DNA of 30,130 nucleotides, taken from contig DAIQRD010000016.1 of the NCBI GenBank assembly GCA_036786445.1, positions 1 through 30,130 of the forward strand, in the 5' to 3' direction. How positions within the stretch are numbered: the stretch's first letter is position 1; every line of letters starts with the position of its first letter. Positions 15,623-22,994 of the stretch are shown here, one piece after another. The DNA is from JAAZMF01 sp036786445. GTDB lineage: Bacteria; Bacillota; Limnochordia; DTU087. Made by a program: the position numbers and the translations under genes. The notes below the pieces were generated by a model, which saw nothing but the letters and a program-made list of their open reading frames with translations, was not told the DNA's origin and ran no database searches.

Positions 15623-16369
15623 CTGCACGTCTTCGCGGATTACCATACCCACACAAAACATAGCCACGGCCAAGGCACAGTGGAAGATAACGTCAAAGCA
15701 GCCTTGAATGCAGGCTTGACGGCTATTGCTATAACCGATCACGGACCTGCCAACCTTTTTGGAGTTGGTGTTCAAAGCCTCGATGTTTTCCACACAATCA
15801 GGCAAGAGATTGAAGTGTGCCAGAGAAAATACCCAGACATTGAGATCCTGTTAGGGGTAGAGGCCAACATTATCGGTGGAGACGGCACCCTAGACCTTCC
15901 CTTGGAAAGACTCCATGAATTTGATATTATCTTAGCTGGACTTCATTTACTAGTATATCCCAATGACTGTCGTTCAGGAATGCTGCTTGCCGGGAATTGC
16001 ATAGGACGCTACTCTCCCCGGATAGGCAGGAGCCTGCGAGGGGCAAACACTCAAGCAATCACTGCCGCCTTGACCCGCTATCCCATAGATATCCTCACCC
16101 ACCCAGGCCTACATGTGAACATAGATACCAAGCTAATAGCAGAAACCTGTGCCAAAACTGGGACATACATGGAAATCAACACCGGTCATGACCATATCGA
16201 GCCTGCCTATGTGCGAATTGCCTTTGAAGCTGGAGCCCATTTCGTCATTAATAGTGATGCCCACCGGCCCTGCCGAGTGGGGGAAATGCAATCCGGTGTA
16301 CGGCTGGTCCAGGCTGCAGGCATACCCATGGCTGCCATTCATAACATGGCTCAGGAGCAGGAGACTTAG
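15623..16369 (+). CDS. PHP-domain metal-dependent hydrolase (YcdX-like)
   Basis: A PHP-superfamily phosphoesterase. Metal ligands appear in the usual order: DYHTHTKHSHG, ITDHG, GVEANI, GLHLL, THPGLH, EINTGHDH and INSDAH. The HxH motif sits at 15644-15652, upstream of the first usual start codon in the frame (GTG 15680), so the real start must be earlier. The frame opens at 15584 and holds no ATG, GTG or TTG before the motif. CTG 15623 lies 8 nt after AGAGG and gives (M)HVFADYHTHT, close to the family N-terminus and a length of about 248 residues. A start at ATA 15596 or a sequence error cannot be excluded. rapZ follows after about 50 bp. The substrate is unknown. Confidence 0.85.
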   Translation: MHVFADYHTHTKHSHGQGTVEDNVKAALNAGLTAIAITDHGPANLFGVGVQSLDVFHTIRQEIEVCQRKYPDIEILLGVEANIIGGDGTLDLPLERLHEFDIILAGLHLLVYPNDCRSGMLLAGNCIGRYSPRIGRSLRGANTQAITAALTRYPIDILTHPGLHVNIDTKLIAETCAKTGTYMEINTGHDHIEPAYVRIAFEAGAHFVINSDAHRPCRVGEMQSGVRLVQAAGIPMAAIHNMAQEQET

Positions 16370-16421
16370 ATCTAGGTGGAGAAAGCCTACGGCGACATGT
16401 AAAGAAGGGAAGGATACGCCT

Positions 16422-17285
16422 TTGCATACCATGAAGTTCGTCCTCATCACCGGCCTGTCCGGAGCAGGCAAGACAGAGACTGTTCGCATATTGGAAGACA
16501 TGGGGTTTTTTTGCGTAGACAATCTACCACCTGCCCTGATTCCCAAATTTGCAGAACTCTGCATTCAATCCCAGGGCAAGATCAAGCATGTGGCTTTAGT
16601 CTGCGATATACGGGGCCGGGGTTTCTTTGACCATCTAATTGAGGTCTTGGAGGATCTAGAAGAAACAGGTTTCTCCTATGAAATCTTGTTCCTGGAAGCC
16701 TCTGATGAAGCCTTGATTCGCCGTTTCAAAGAAAGCCGACGTCGGCACCCCTTGGCTCCTGAAGGCACCATTCTCGAAGGCATCGTACAGGAACGCAAGA
16801 GGTTACAGGAGCTCAGAGGACGGGCTCACCGCATCATGGATACCAGCTTGCTCAGCCCCCGGGAGCTCAGGGAGGAGATAGTGCGCTGGTTCGACGATAC
16901 AGGCAACCACCCAGCCATGGCAATATCAGTCATCTCTTTTGGATACAAGCACGGTCTTCCCTTAGATGCCGATCTAGCTGTCGATGTACGGTTTCTGCCC
17001 AACCCTTACTGGGTCGAATCCTTGGCCCCCCTAACAGGCAATGACGGCCCGGTCCGGGACTATGTCCTTAAATGGTCTATCACCCAGAAGTTTCTCAGCA
17101 AATATCTGGACCTTGTGGAGTTTCTGCTCCCCCAATACATAAAAGAAGGCAAACAAGAGGTAGTCATCGCCATTGGCTGTACTGGGGGTCGCCACCGGTC
17201 CGTGGCTTTGGCCAACTATGTAGCCGACTTCATACGGAATCAGGGGTTTGTTGTCAATGTGGAACACAGAGGATTACAAAAATAG
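16422..17285 (+). CDS. rapZ: RNase adapter / nucleotide-binding protein RapZ (YvcJ)
   Basis: RapZ binds nucleotides; in E. coli it senses glucosamine-6-phosphate and directs cleavage of the GlmZ small RNA, while Bacillus YvcJ is a GTPase linked to competence. The sequence shows the Walker A motif ITGLSGAGKT (about residues 9-18), MGFFCVDNLPPALIPKFAEL, VCDIRGRGFF, LFLEASDEALIRRFKESRRRHPL and, in the C-terminal domain, SFGYKHGLPLDADLAVDVRFLPNPYW and GCTGGRHRSVALA. TTG 16422 is preferred, with AGGA 7 nt upstream; ATG 16431 is the alternative, and the open frame further upstream overlaps the PHP gene. The end of rapZ overlaps yvcK by 29 bp. Here rapZ lies near nagAB, consistent with a part in amino-sugar balance (inference). 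Confidence 0.95.
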   Translation: MHTMKFVLITGLSGAGKTETVRILEDMGFFCVDNLPPALIPKFAELCIQSQGKIKHVALVCDIRGRGFFDHLIEVLEDLEETGFSYEILFLEASDEALIRRFKESRRRHPLAPEGTILEGIVQERKRLQELRGRAHRIMDTSLLSPRELREEIVRWFDDTGNHPAMAISVISFGYKHGLPLDADLAVDVRFLPNPYWVESLAPLTGNDGPVRDYVLKWSITQKFLSKYLDLVEFLLPQYIKEGKQEVVIAIGCTGGRHRSVALANYVADFIRNQGFVVNVEHRGLQK

Positions 17286-18588
17286 GCCCAATAGTATATG
17301 GAAGCGGGCTATCAAGTGGCTATATCCGGGTATGCGGGTCAAGCGCTGGATCCTGCTGATGATCGTCGGGGCTATTCTGGCTGCCGGTGGCTTTGCCATC
17401 CTAGTGGGCCCCGATGGCCTGATTACCTTCGGCCGGAAGATCACATCTTTCCTGCGGCAGTGGAAACAGCCTATCAAGACCCCACTAATCAGGCAGGCCG
17501 GGATAGTCTTAGTCGCCACAGGCATCTTTGCGGCCAGCTTAGGATTCCGCCAAGTGATCCGATCGCTAGTTATCGATATCTTACCATCTGATCCTAAAGA
17601 CTTGGCAGGGATCATCTTTCACAAGCGTGGATTAGACAAGGAGCCTGCCCTGGTGGTGATCGGGGGCGGCACGGGACTCTCCACCCTACTGCGGGGCCTC
17701 AAGGGTGAAACAGAGCGAATCACAGCCATTGTCACAGTAGCCGATGATGGCGGTAGTTCCGGCAGGATCCGCTCCGAGCTGGGAATTCCTCCCCCCGGCG
17801 ATATCCGCAATACTTTGGTCGCCCTAGCTAATACTGAACCCCTGATGGAGCAACTCTTTCAACATCGCTTCAACTGGGGCCAAGGGCTGCAGGGCCACAG
17901 TTTTGGCAACCTGTTTATTGCCGCCATGACGGAAATCACCGGGGATTTCGAGGAAGCCATTAGGGCATCTAGCCAAGTTCTGGCAGTCCGAGGTCAAGTG
18001 TTGCCCTCCACCCTCAGCTCGGTTACATTGCGAGCCGAGTACAACGATGGCACCACAACTATAGGTGAGAGTTTGATTCCCCAGCCAGGCAAGTCTATTC
18101 ACAGAGTGTTTGTGGAACCCGCTGATTGCCAGCCTGTGCCGGAGGCCATTGCGGCCATAGAGGCAGCTGATGCCATCATCCTTGGTCCTGGCAGCCTATA
18201 TACAAGTGTGCTTCCGAACCTTTTAGTTCGGGAGATAAGGGAAGCAATAGTCAACTCATCTGCACCGAAAATATACATCTGCAATGTGATGACTCAACCT
18301 GGCGAAACCGACGGCTACAAGGCCTCCCACCACATCCAGGCCATTTTGGATCATGCGGGACCCGGCCTGATAGATTACGTGATCGTCAACACTGTTCCCA
18401 TCCCCTGGGACTTGCAGGAACGGTATCGGGAAAAGGGGGCCGTGCCTGTGGAAGCAGACCTACCAGAAATCATGGCCTTGGGCATAACCCCCGTGGAAGC
18501 ACCGGTGATTAGCATGACTGATCTAGTTAGGCACGACCCCGACAGATTATCAGAAGTCATCCATGAGCTGCTATGGCAGCATTTCTAG
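17257..18588 (+). CDS. yvcK: Gluconeogenesis factor YvcK (CofD-like), membrane-anchored form
   Basis: YvcK has a CofD-like Rossmann fold, binds UDP-sugars in B. subtilis and is needed for growth on gluconeogenic carbon and for cell shape. The C-terminal 310 residues show VVIGGGTGLSTLLRGLK, VADDGGSSGRIR, PPGDIRNTLVALA, GHSFGNLFIAAM, ILGPGSLYTSVLPNLL and YICNVMTQPGETDGY. The 443-residue product is about 120 residues longer than the Bacillus protein: the N-terminus carries two hydrophobic helices (about 34-54 and 84-104), a variant I recall from Clostridia-type genomes, suggesting membrane attachment. ATG 17257 has GGGG 10 nt upstream and overlaps rapZ by 29 bp, so translation is probably coupled. 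It converges on nagB 14 bp away with no clear terminator. Confidence 0.95.
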   Translation: MWNTEDYKNRPNSIWKRAIKWLYPGMRVKRWILLMIVGAILAAGGFAILVGPDGLITFGRKITSFLRQWKQPIKTPLIRQAGIVLVATGIFAASLGFRQVIRSLVIDILPSDPKDLAGIIFHKRGLDKEPALVVIGGGTGLSTLLRGLKGETERITAIVTVADDGGSSGRIRSELGIPPPGDIRNTLVALANTEPLMEQLFQHRFNWGQGLQGHSFGNLFIAAMTEITGDFEEAIRASSQVLAVRGQVLPSTLSSVTLRAEYNDGTTTIGESLIPQPGKSIHRVFVEPADCQPVPEAIAAIEAADAIILGPGSLYTSVLPNLLVREIREAIVNSSAPKIYICNVMTQPGETDGYKASHHIQAILDHAGPGLIDYVIVNTVPIPWDLQERYREKGAVPVEADLPEIMALGITPVEAPVISMTDLVRHDPDRLSEVIHELLWQHF

Positions 18589-18602
18589 GCCTACGATCAT
18601 CC

Positions 18603-19340
18603 CTAACGCGAAGGGGGAGTCAGCTTCTTGGCTGCCCCTTCATCCAGAACAAATGTGCAATCAGGGTGGAGCTGTAACACCGATGCCGGCAAAGCTTCGG
18701 TGATGGGCCCCTCCACTGCACGGGCTATGGCCTCGGCCTTGTTCTCACCATTGGCCAGGAGCACAATCTTGCGACAGTTCATGATGCTCTTGATGCCCAT
18801 GGAAAGTGCCTGTCTGGGAACATCCTCCTGCTTATCAAAAAACCGGGAATTGGCCTCTATGGTCGCTGGGGCAAGATTGACCAGTCCAGCTGTGCCACCA
18901 AAGGACGAGCCCGGCTCATTAAACCCGATATGCCCATTGCTCCCAATACCCAAAATCTGCAAATCGATGCCATCAGCAGAGACGATCTTCGCTTCATAGC
19001 TGCGACACTCTTCAGCTGCATCGGCATTGGCCCCATTTGGAATATGGATGTTCTCCGGAGAAACGTTTATGTGCTGAAACAAATGTTCCTGCATGTAATA
19101 GTGATAACTAGCGGGATGGTTGTTAGCAAGACCGTAATATTCGTCAAGATTAAAAGTAATCACCCGGGAAAAATCCAGACCAGCCCGATGTCTTTGTACC
19201 AACTCCTCGTAAAGGCCTATGGGAGTACTGCCGGTAGCTAATCCCAAGACAGCTGCAGGGTGCTTCCGCATAAAGCACTCGACTAGATCAGCTGCCACCT
19301 TACTCATTTCCCCATAGTCTTTGACAACCTTGATCTGCAA
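18603..19340 (-). CDS. nagB: Glucosamine-6-phosphate deaminase
   Basis: NagB converts glucosamine 6-phosphate to fructose 6-phosphate and ammonia, feeding amino sugars into glycolysis. Motifs are LGLATGSTPIGLYEEL, TFNLDEYYGL (catalytic aspartate), the GIGSNGHIGFNEPGSSF loop with the catalytic histidine and glutamate, and LLANGENKAEA with VLQLHPDCTFVLDEGAA at the C-terminus. ATG 19346 lies only 2 nt behind GAGG; TTG 19340 lies 8 nt behind it and gives MQIKVVKDYGEMS, as in relatives, so it is preferred. Upstream codons to 19388 have no SD. It follows nagA by about 54 bp and probably shares its transcript. No GntR-type NagR gene lies next to it. Confidence 0.96.
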   Translation of the reverse strand: MQIKVVKDYGEMSKVAADLVECFMRKHPAAVLGLATGSTPIGLYEELVQRHRAGLDFSRVITFNLDEYYGLANNHPASYHYYMQEHLFQHINVSPENIHIPNGANADAAEECRSYEAKIVSADGIDLQILGIGSNGHIGFNEPGSSFGGTAGLVNLAPATIEANSRFFDKQEDVPRQALSMGIKSIMNCRKIVLLANGENKAEAIARAVEGPITEALPASVLQLHPDCTFVLDEGAAKKLTPPSR

Positions 19341-19394
19341 ATCCATCACCTCACAAGAATAATCAGATCCTCTTAACCCTAGTCTCATAGCAGG

Positions 19395-20558
19395 TCAATC
19401 GTTTTGATAGACTACTTCGCCTCCCACAATGGTGGCTAGAGTGTTCATGTCACCATCGAAGATAGCTATATCCCCGTCTTTACCCACCACAAGGCTGCCC
19501 TTGCGATCAGCAATATTGACGGTACGGGCGGGGTTCAAGGACGCCATACGGATGGCCTCAGCCACAGAGACTCCCAGCCATCGAACAGCATTTCTCACAG
19601 CCGCGGCCATGGATAGTGTGCTACCTGCCAGTTCCCCTGTGATCAAGTAAGCTGCTCCCTTGGATAGTTCAATTTGCAGGCCCCCTAGTTCATACCTACC
19701 TTCTGGTAGACCCATGGCCTGCATGGTATCGGTGATCAGCACAACCTGATCGACACCTTTGGCCCTCAGAACTAACTCCATGGCAGCAGGATGTACGTGG
19801 ATGCCATCACAGATCAACTCCGCGGAAAAACCATCACAAGTCAAAGCCGCTCCCACCACCCCTGGATCCCTGTGGTGTAAACCACGCATGCCGTTGAATG
19901 TATGGCATATGTGATTGGCGCCCCATCGATGGGCCTCCATTACCTGCTCATAGGATGCATCGGAATGGCCAATGGATACAGTAACACCCCAGGAACGCAG
20001 AAGTTGTATAGCGTCTAGCGCTCCTTCTGTTTCGGGAGCCAATGTGACTAGCTTCAACAAGGGCCCCGCTTCTCCCCAGATTTCCTCCAATTCGTCTAGT
20101 GACGCTGAGCGAATATGCTCTGGGTTTTGAGCGCCTTTTTTGGATTTGCTAATAAAGGGACCTTCCAGGTGCAGTCCCACGACCTGGGCGCCACTGGTGC
20201 CTGATTGGGCTGCCTGTTTCATGGCAGTGACACATCGCAAAAGCTCTCCATGGCTAGCAGTGACTGTGGCCGGCAGAAACGCTGTAGTGCCATAGCGGCT
20301 AAAAGTGCGAGACATCTTATCCAAAGACTCCACGGTGCCATCCATGACATCTCCGCCACCACCGCCATGTACATGGATGTCGATGAGACCCGGTGTCACA
20401 TAGGCTCCCTTGGCATCCCAGACACGCCCTCTTCTAGGAGCTTGGTCATGGGGACCAGCATAGATGATAATCCCATTCTCTATGACCAACGTCCCCGGCA
20501 TCACTTGGAATGGAGTCACCAACTGCCCATTGACTATGGTAATACTATTTTTGTGCAT
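19395..20558 (-). CDS. nagA: N-acetylglucosamine-6-phosphate deacetylase
   Basis: NagA removes acetate from N-acetylglucosamine 6-phosphate, providing the substrate of NagB. It is an amidohydrolase-superfamily enzyme of 387 residues: YVTPGLIDIHVHGGGG (metal-side histidines), GLHLEGPFISKSKKGAQNP (metal glutamate), SIGHSDASYEQ, ICHTFNGMRGLHHRDPG, ELICDGIHVHP and VLITDTMQAMG with the catalytic aspartate. A small beta-sandwich formed by both ends has the expected IVNGQLVTP and VGKDGDIAIFDGD. ATG 20558 is preceded by AAGGGGG at 6-7 nt. First gene of a nagA-nagB pair; its start faces the DUF4912 gene across a 210-bp divergent region. Confidence 0.97.
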   Translation of the reverse strand: MHKNSITIVNGQLVTPFQVMPGTLVIENGIIIYAGPHDQAPRRGRVWDAKGAYVTPGLIDIHVHGGGGGDVMDGTVESLDKMSRTFSRYGTTAFLPATVTASHGELLRCVTAMKQAAQSGTSGAQVVGLHLEGPFISKSKKGAQNPEHIRSASLDELEEIWGEAGPLLKLVTLAPETEGALDAIQLLRSWGVTVSIGHSDASYEQVMEAHRWGANHICHTFNGMRGLHHRDPGVVGAALTCDGFSAELICDGIHVHPAAMELVLRAKGVDQVVLITDTMQAMGLPEGRYELGGLQIELSKGAAYLITGELAGSTLSMAAAVRNAVRWLGVSVAEAIRMASLNPARTVNIADRKGSLVVGKDGDIAIFDGDMNTLATIVGGEVVYQND

Positions 20559-20659
20559 ACTAACACCCCCTTCACCCTCCCTTCGTTTCGCCAGTATGGC
20601 ATGTATTTCCTGCCATTTCCCGTCAGGATCAAAGTAGAGCTTTCCCTATCATGTCCTTT

Positions 20660-20673
20660 ATGTCGGCCGACAT
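20660..20673. promoter_or_regulatory. Perfect 14-bp palindrome between nagA and the DUF4912 gene
   Basis: ATGTCGGCCGACAT is a perfect inverted repeat in the divergent region between nagA (-) and the glucan locus (+). A CCTAGC/GCTAGG inverted repeat (20674-20679, 20696-20701) follows, as do imperfect direct copies of a CTAG-CTC-GGGGC pattern. It is a candidate operator; the regulator is unknown. Confidence 0.4.
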
Positions 20674-20768
20674 CCTAGCTCCGGGGCGCATAAATGCTAG
20701 GCTCGGGGCAAATACTTAAGAAGGTATTCACACTCGCCGGTTGCCGGCCATGGGCAGGAGGTGCCGTC

Positions 20769-21320
20769 GTGAACGAATCAGATGTCGAAGGGGAGTTAGC
20801 CAGCCCTCCCACCAGCGATATATGGAAGAATCACCAAGAGCCCTTGGCTGCGCTTTCCCTGCCCATTGGGGGAGAACTGCCCCGTGGCTATGGGGAGGAC
20901 TATATCGTACTTTTGGCCAGGGATCCTGCGTGGCTTTTCGCCTATTGGGAAATCACAGTTGAAAGCTGGGCAAGCAGTTGTGGTGAGCTGCAAGATACGG
21001 AATGCCAGACAGTATTGCGAGTCTTCCATCTGCCCAACCACAGCCAAGTACCCACGAGCTCTTTTGACATCACTGTCCAGCCCTTCACCGAAGAGTGGCA
21101 TATCCATACTGGCAAAACCGGTGGGAAGTTTCGTGCAGACATCGGTATTCGCACACCCACCGGCAGCTTCCGGCAGATCGCCAGTTCTAACATAGTTCAA
21201 ACACCTAGAGGAAGAGCCACCACCATTGACGAGAGCGGAGTGCCGAAAGTGGAGGATTACAGCTTTCCCTTCCCTCCAGCACAGCCCGGTACCAGTCCCA
21301 TGGATTGGCAGCAAGGCTAA
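20769..21320 (+). CDS. DUF4912-domain protein
   Basis: A soluble protein of 183 residues whose centre carries the DUF4912 signature LPRGYGEDYIVLLARDPAWLFAYWEI, followed by beta-rich sequence (QTVLRVFHLP, SFDITVQPF, KFRADIGIRTPTGSFRQIASSN). No function is established; aromatic-rich beta structure would be compatible with carbohydrate or protein binding, but that is only a guess. GTG 20769 is chosen because AGGAGGTG ends 5 nt upstream; the frame is open to 20694 without an SD. A proline-rich tail ends 48 bp before the GH57 gene on the same strand, so the two are probably co-transcribed. The pairing suggests a role in polysaccharide synthesis. Confidence 0.85.
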   Translation: MNESDVEGELASPPTSDIWKNHQEPLAALSLPIGGELPRGYGEDYIVLLARDPAWLFAYWEITVESWASSCGELQDTECQTVLRVFHLPNHSQVPTSSFDITVQPFTEEWHIHTGKTGGKFRADIGIRTPTGSFRQIASSNIVQTPRGRATTIDESGVPKVEDYSFPFPPAQPGTSPMDWQQG

Positions 21321-21368
21321 TACACTATTGATCCGGTTAAGTCCCAAGGCCCAGAAAGGAGCATCACC

Positions 21369-22994
21369 TTGCATCAAGTGTCAGGCCATGTGGCCATTGT
21401 CCTGCATGCCCATTTGCCTTATGTGCGGCATCCAGAAAGAGAAGAGTGCTTAGAAGAGCTATGGCTAATGGAAGCTATTACAGAGACATACATCCCCTTA
21501 ATTGAGATGCTCCAAGGACTATTGCGGGATGGAGTAGATTTTCGCCTTTCTATGTCCATCACACCAACATTGGCCTCCATGCTGGCCGATGAATTTCTCC
21601 AGAGGCGCTATTCGAGACACATCGACAGGCTCCAGGAGCTGGCCTCCAAAGAAGTGGAGCGCACGCGATGGCAGCCCCGACTCCAAACCGTCGCCTTGAT
21701 GTACCTGAGCCAATTCCAGAAAGCTCAGCGGCTCTTCGATAAATATCATCACCGCTTACTGGACGCTTTTGCCCGCATTGCCCAAACTGGGAAACTGGAA
21801 ATCCTAGCCTCGGCAGCTACCCACGGCTACTTGCCATTACTTTATCTGAACCCCAAGGCAGTAGAAGCGCAGATTGCCGTGGGCGTGGCAACCTACCGGC
21901 ACCATTTTGGCAAGAACCCCCAGGGTTTCTGGCTGCCAGAGTGCGGGTTTGCCCCCGGCATTGATGGGATCTTGGCTAAGTATGGCCTGCGCTATTTCTT
22001 GACAGATTCCCACGGAGTGCTCCATGGCGAGCCCCGTCCCCACACTTCCGTATATGCTCCTGTCCATACACCTGCCGCTGTGGCAGCTTTTGGCCGTGAC
22101 TGGGAATCATCAAAACAAGTTTGGAGCGCTACAGAGGGCTACCCGGGGGATTATTACTATCGGGATTTCTATAGAGACATCGGCTTTGATCTTGATTACG
22201 ATTATATAAGACCATATCTGGTAGATGGGATAAGGGGTTGTACCGGGATCAAATACCACCGAATCACCGGGTCTGCAGGCCATAAAGACACTTACGACCC
22301 CCGTGTCGCGCAAGAGCGGGCTGCGGAACATGCAGGTAACTTCATGTTCAATCGGGAGCAACAAATCCGACACTTCGCCCCCCATATGGAGCGACCCCCT
22401 CTGATCGTGGCACCTTATGATGCAGAGCTCTTTGGTCATTGGTGGTATGAGGGGCCCCAATGGCTAGATTACCTCTTCCGTAAGAGCGCTTATGATCAAA
22501 AGGTGTTTACTATGATCACACCCAGTGAGTATCTTGGCCGGTATCCTTCTGGTCAAGTGAGCATGCCCTCAGAATCAAGTTGGGGCAATGGTGGCTACCA
22601 TGAAGTATGGCTAGATGATAGCAATGCATGGATATATCGGCACCTGCACAAGGCTGCCCAGCGCATGGTTGACATGGCAAATAGGTATACAGATGCCACT
22701 GATATCCTGCAGAGAGCTCTGAACCAAGCTGCCAGAGAACTGCTCTTGGCCCAAGCTAGTGATTGGGCCTTTATCATGAAAACCGGCACCATGATGGAAT
22801 ACGCACGGCGCCGCACTGAAGAACATCTGCTAGGTTTTACCGAGCTTTACAGCCAAATCACGGAAAACCGCATCGATGAAGCTTGTCTACAGAGTCTAGA
22901 ATACCGCAACAACATCTTCCCTCAGATAGACTTCAGAATCTATACCGATGATATCTATGCCGATGATATGCAGCATAAGGCTTTCCCTATGTAA
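21369..22994 (+). CDS. GH57 1,4-alpha-glucan branching enzyme
   Basis: A 541-residue GH57 enzyme, cytoplasmic (no signal peptide). The family regions are present: HAHLPYVRHPE (13-23), HGYLP (152-156), WLPECGF with the presumed nucleophile E191, the acid/base region APYDAELFGHWWYEGP with D351, and SSWGNGGYHEVWLDD, ending in the helical DUF1957 domain. The nucleophile and acid positions are close to those of characterised GH57 branching enzymes of Thermus and Thermococcus (about 184 and 353), which favours branching over amylase activity. TTG 21369 has AAGGAG about 7 nt upstream. Its 3' end overlaps the convergent nucleotidyltransferase gene by 8 bp. Together with the GT4 gene it suggests synthesis of a branched alpha-glucan. 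Confidence 0.93.
   Translation: MHQVSGHVAIVLHAHLPYVRHPEREECLEELWLMEAITETYIPLIEMLQGLLRDGVDFRLSMSITPTLASMLADEFLQRRYSRHIDRLQELASKEVERTRWQPRLQTVALMYLSQFQKAQRLFDKYHHRLLDAFARIAQTGKLEILASAATHGYLPLLYLNPKAVEAQIAVGVATYRHHFGKNPQGFWLPECGFAPGIDGILAKYGLRYFLTDSHGVLHGEPRPHTSVYAPVHTPAAVAAFGRDWESSKQVWSATEGYPGDYYYRDFYRDIGFDLDYDYIRPYLVDGIRGCTGIKYHRITGSAGHKDTYDPRVAQERAAEHAGNFMFNREQQIRHFAPHMERPPLIVAPYDAELFGHWWYEGPQWLDYLFRKSAYDQKVFTMITPSEYLGRYPSGQVSMPSESSWGNGGYHEVWLDDSNAWIYRHLHKAAQRMVDMANRYTDATDILQRALNQAARELLLAQASDWAFIMKTGTMMEYARRRTEEHLLGFTELYSQITENRIDEACLQSLEYRNNIFPQIDFRIYTDDIYADDMQHKAFPM

Noticed and set aside
16149..16421. N-terminal extension of rapZ by about 90 codons
   Set aside because: It overlaps the PHP gene in another frame, has no SD at its start, and RapZ proteins begin just before the Walker A motif.
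20796..21377. - strand open frame of 193 codons opposite the DUF4912 gene
   Set aside because: Shadow frame; the + strand frame carries the DUF4912 signature and an excellent SD.
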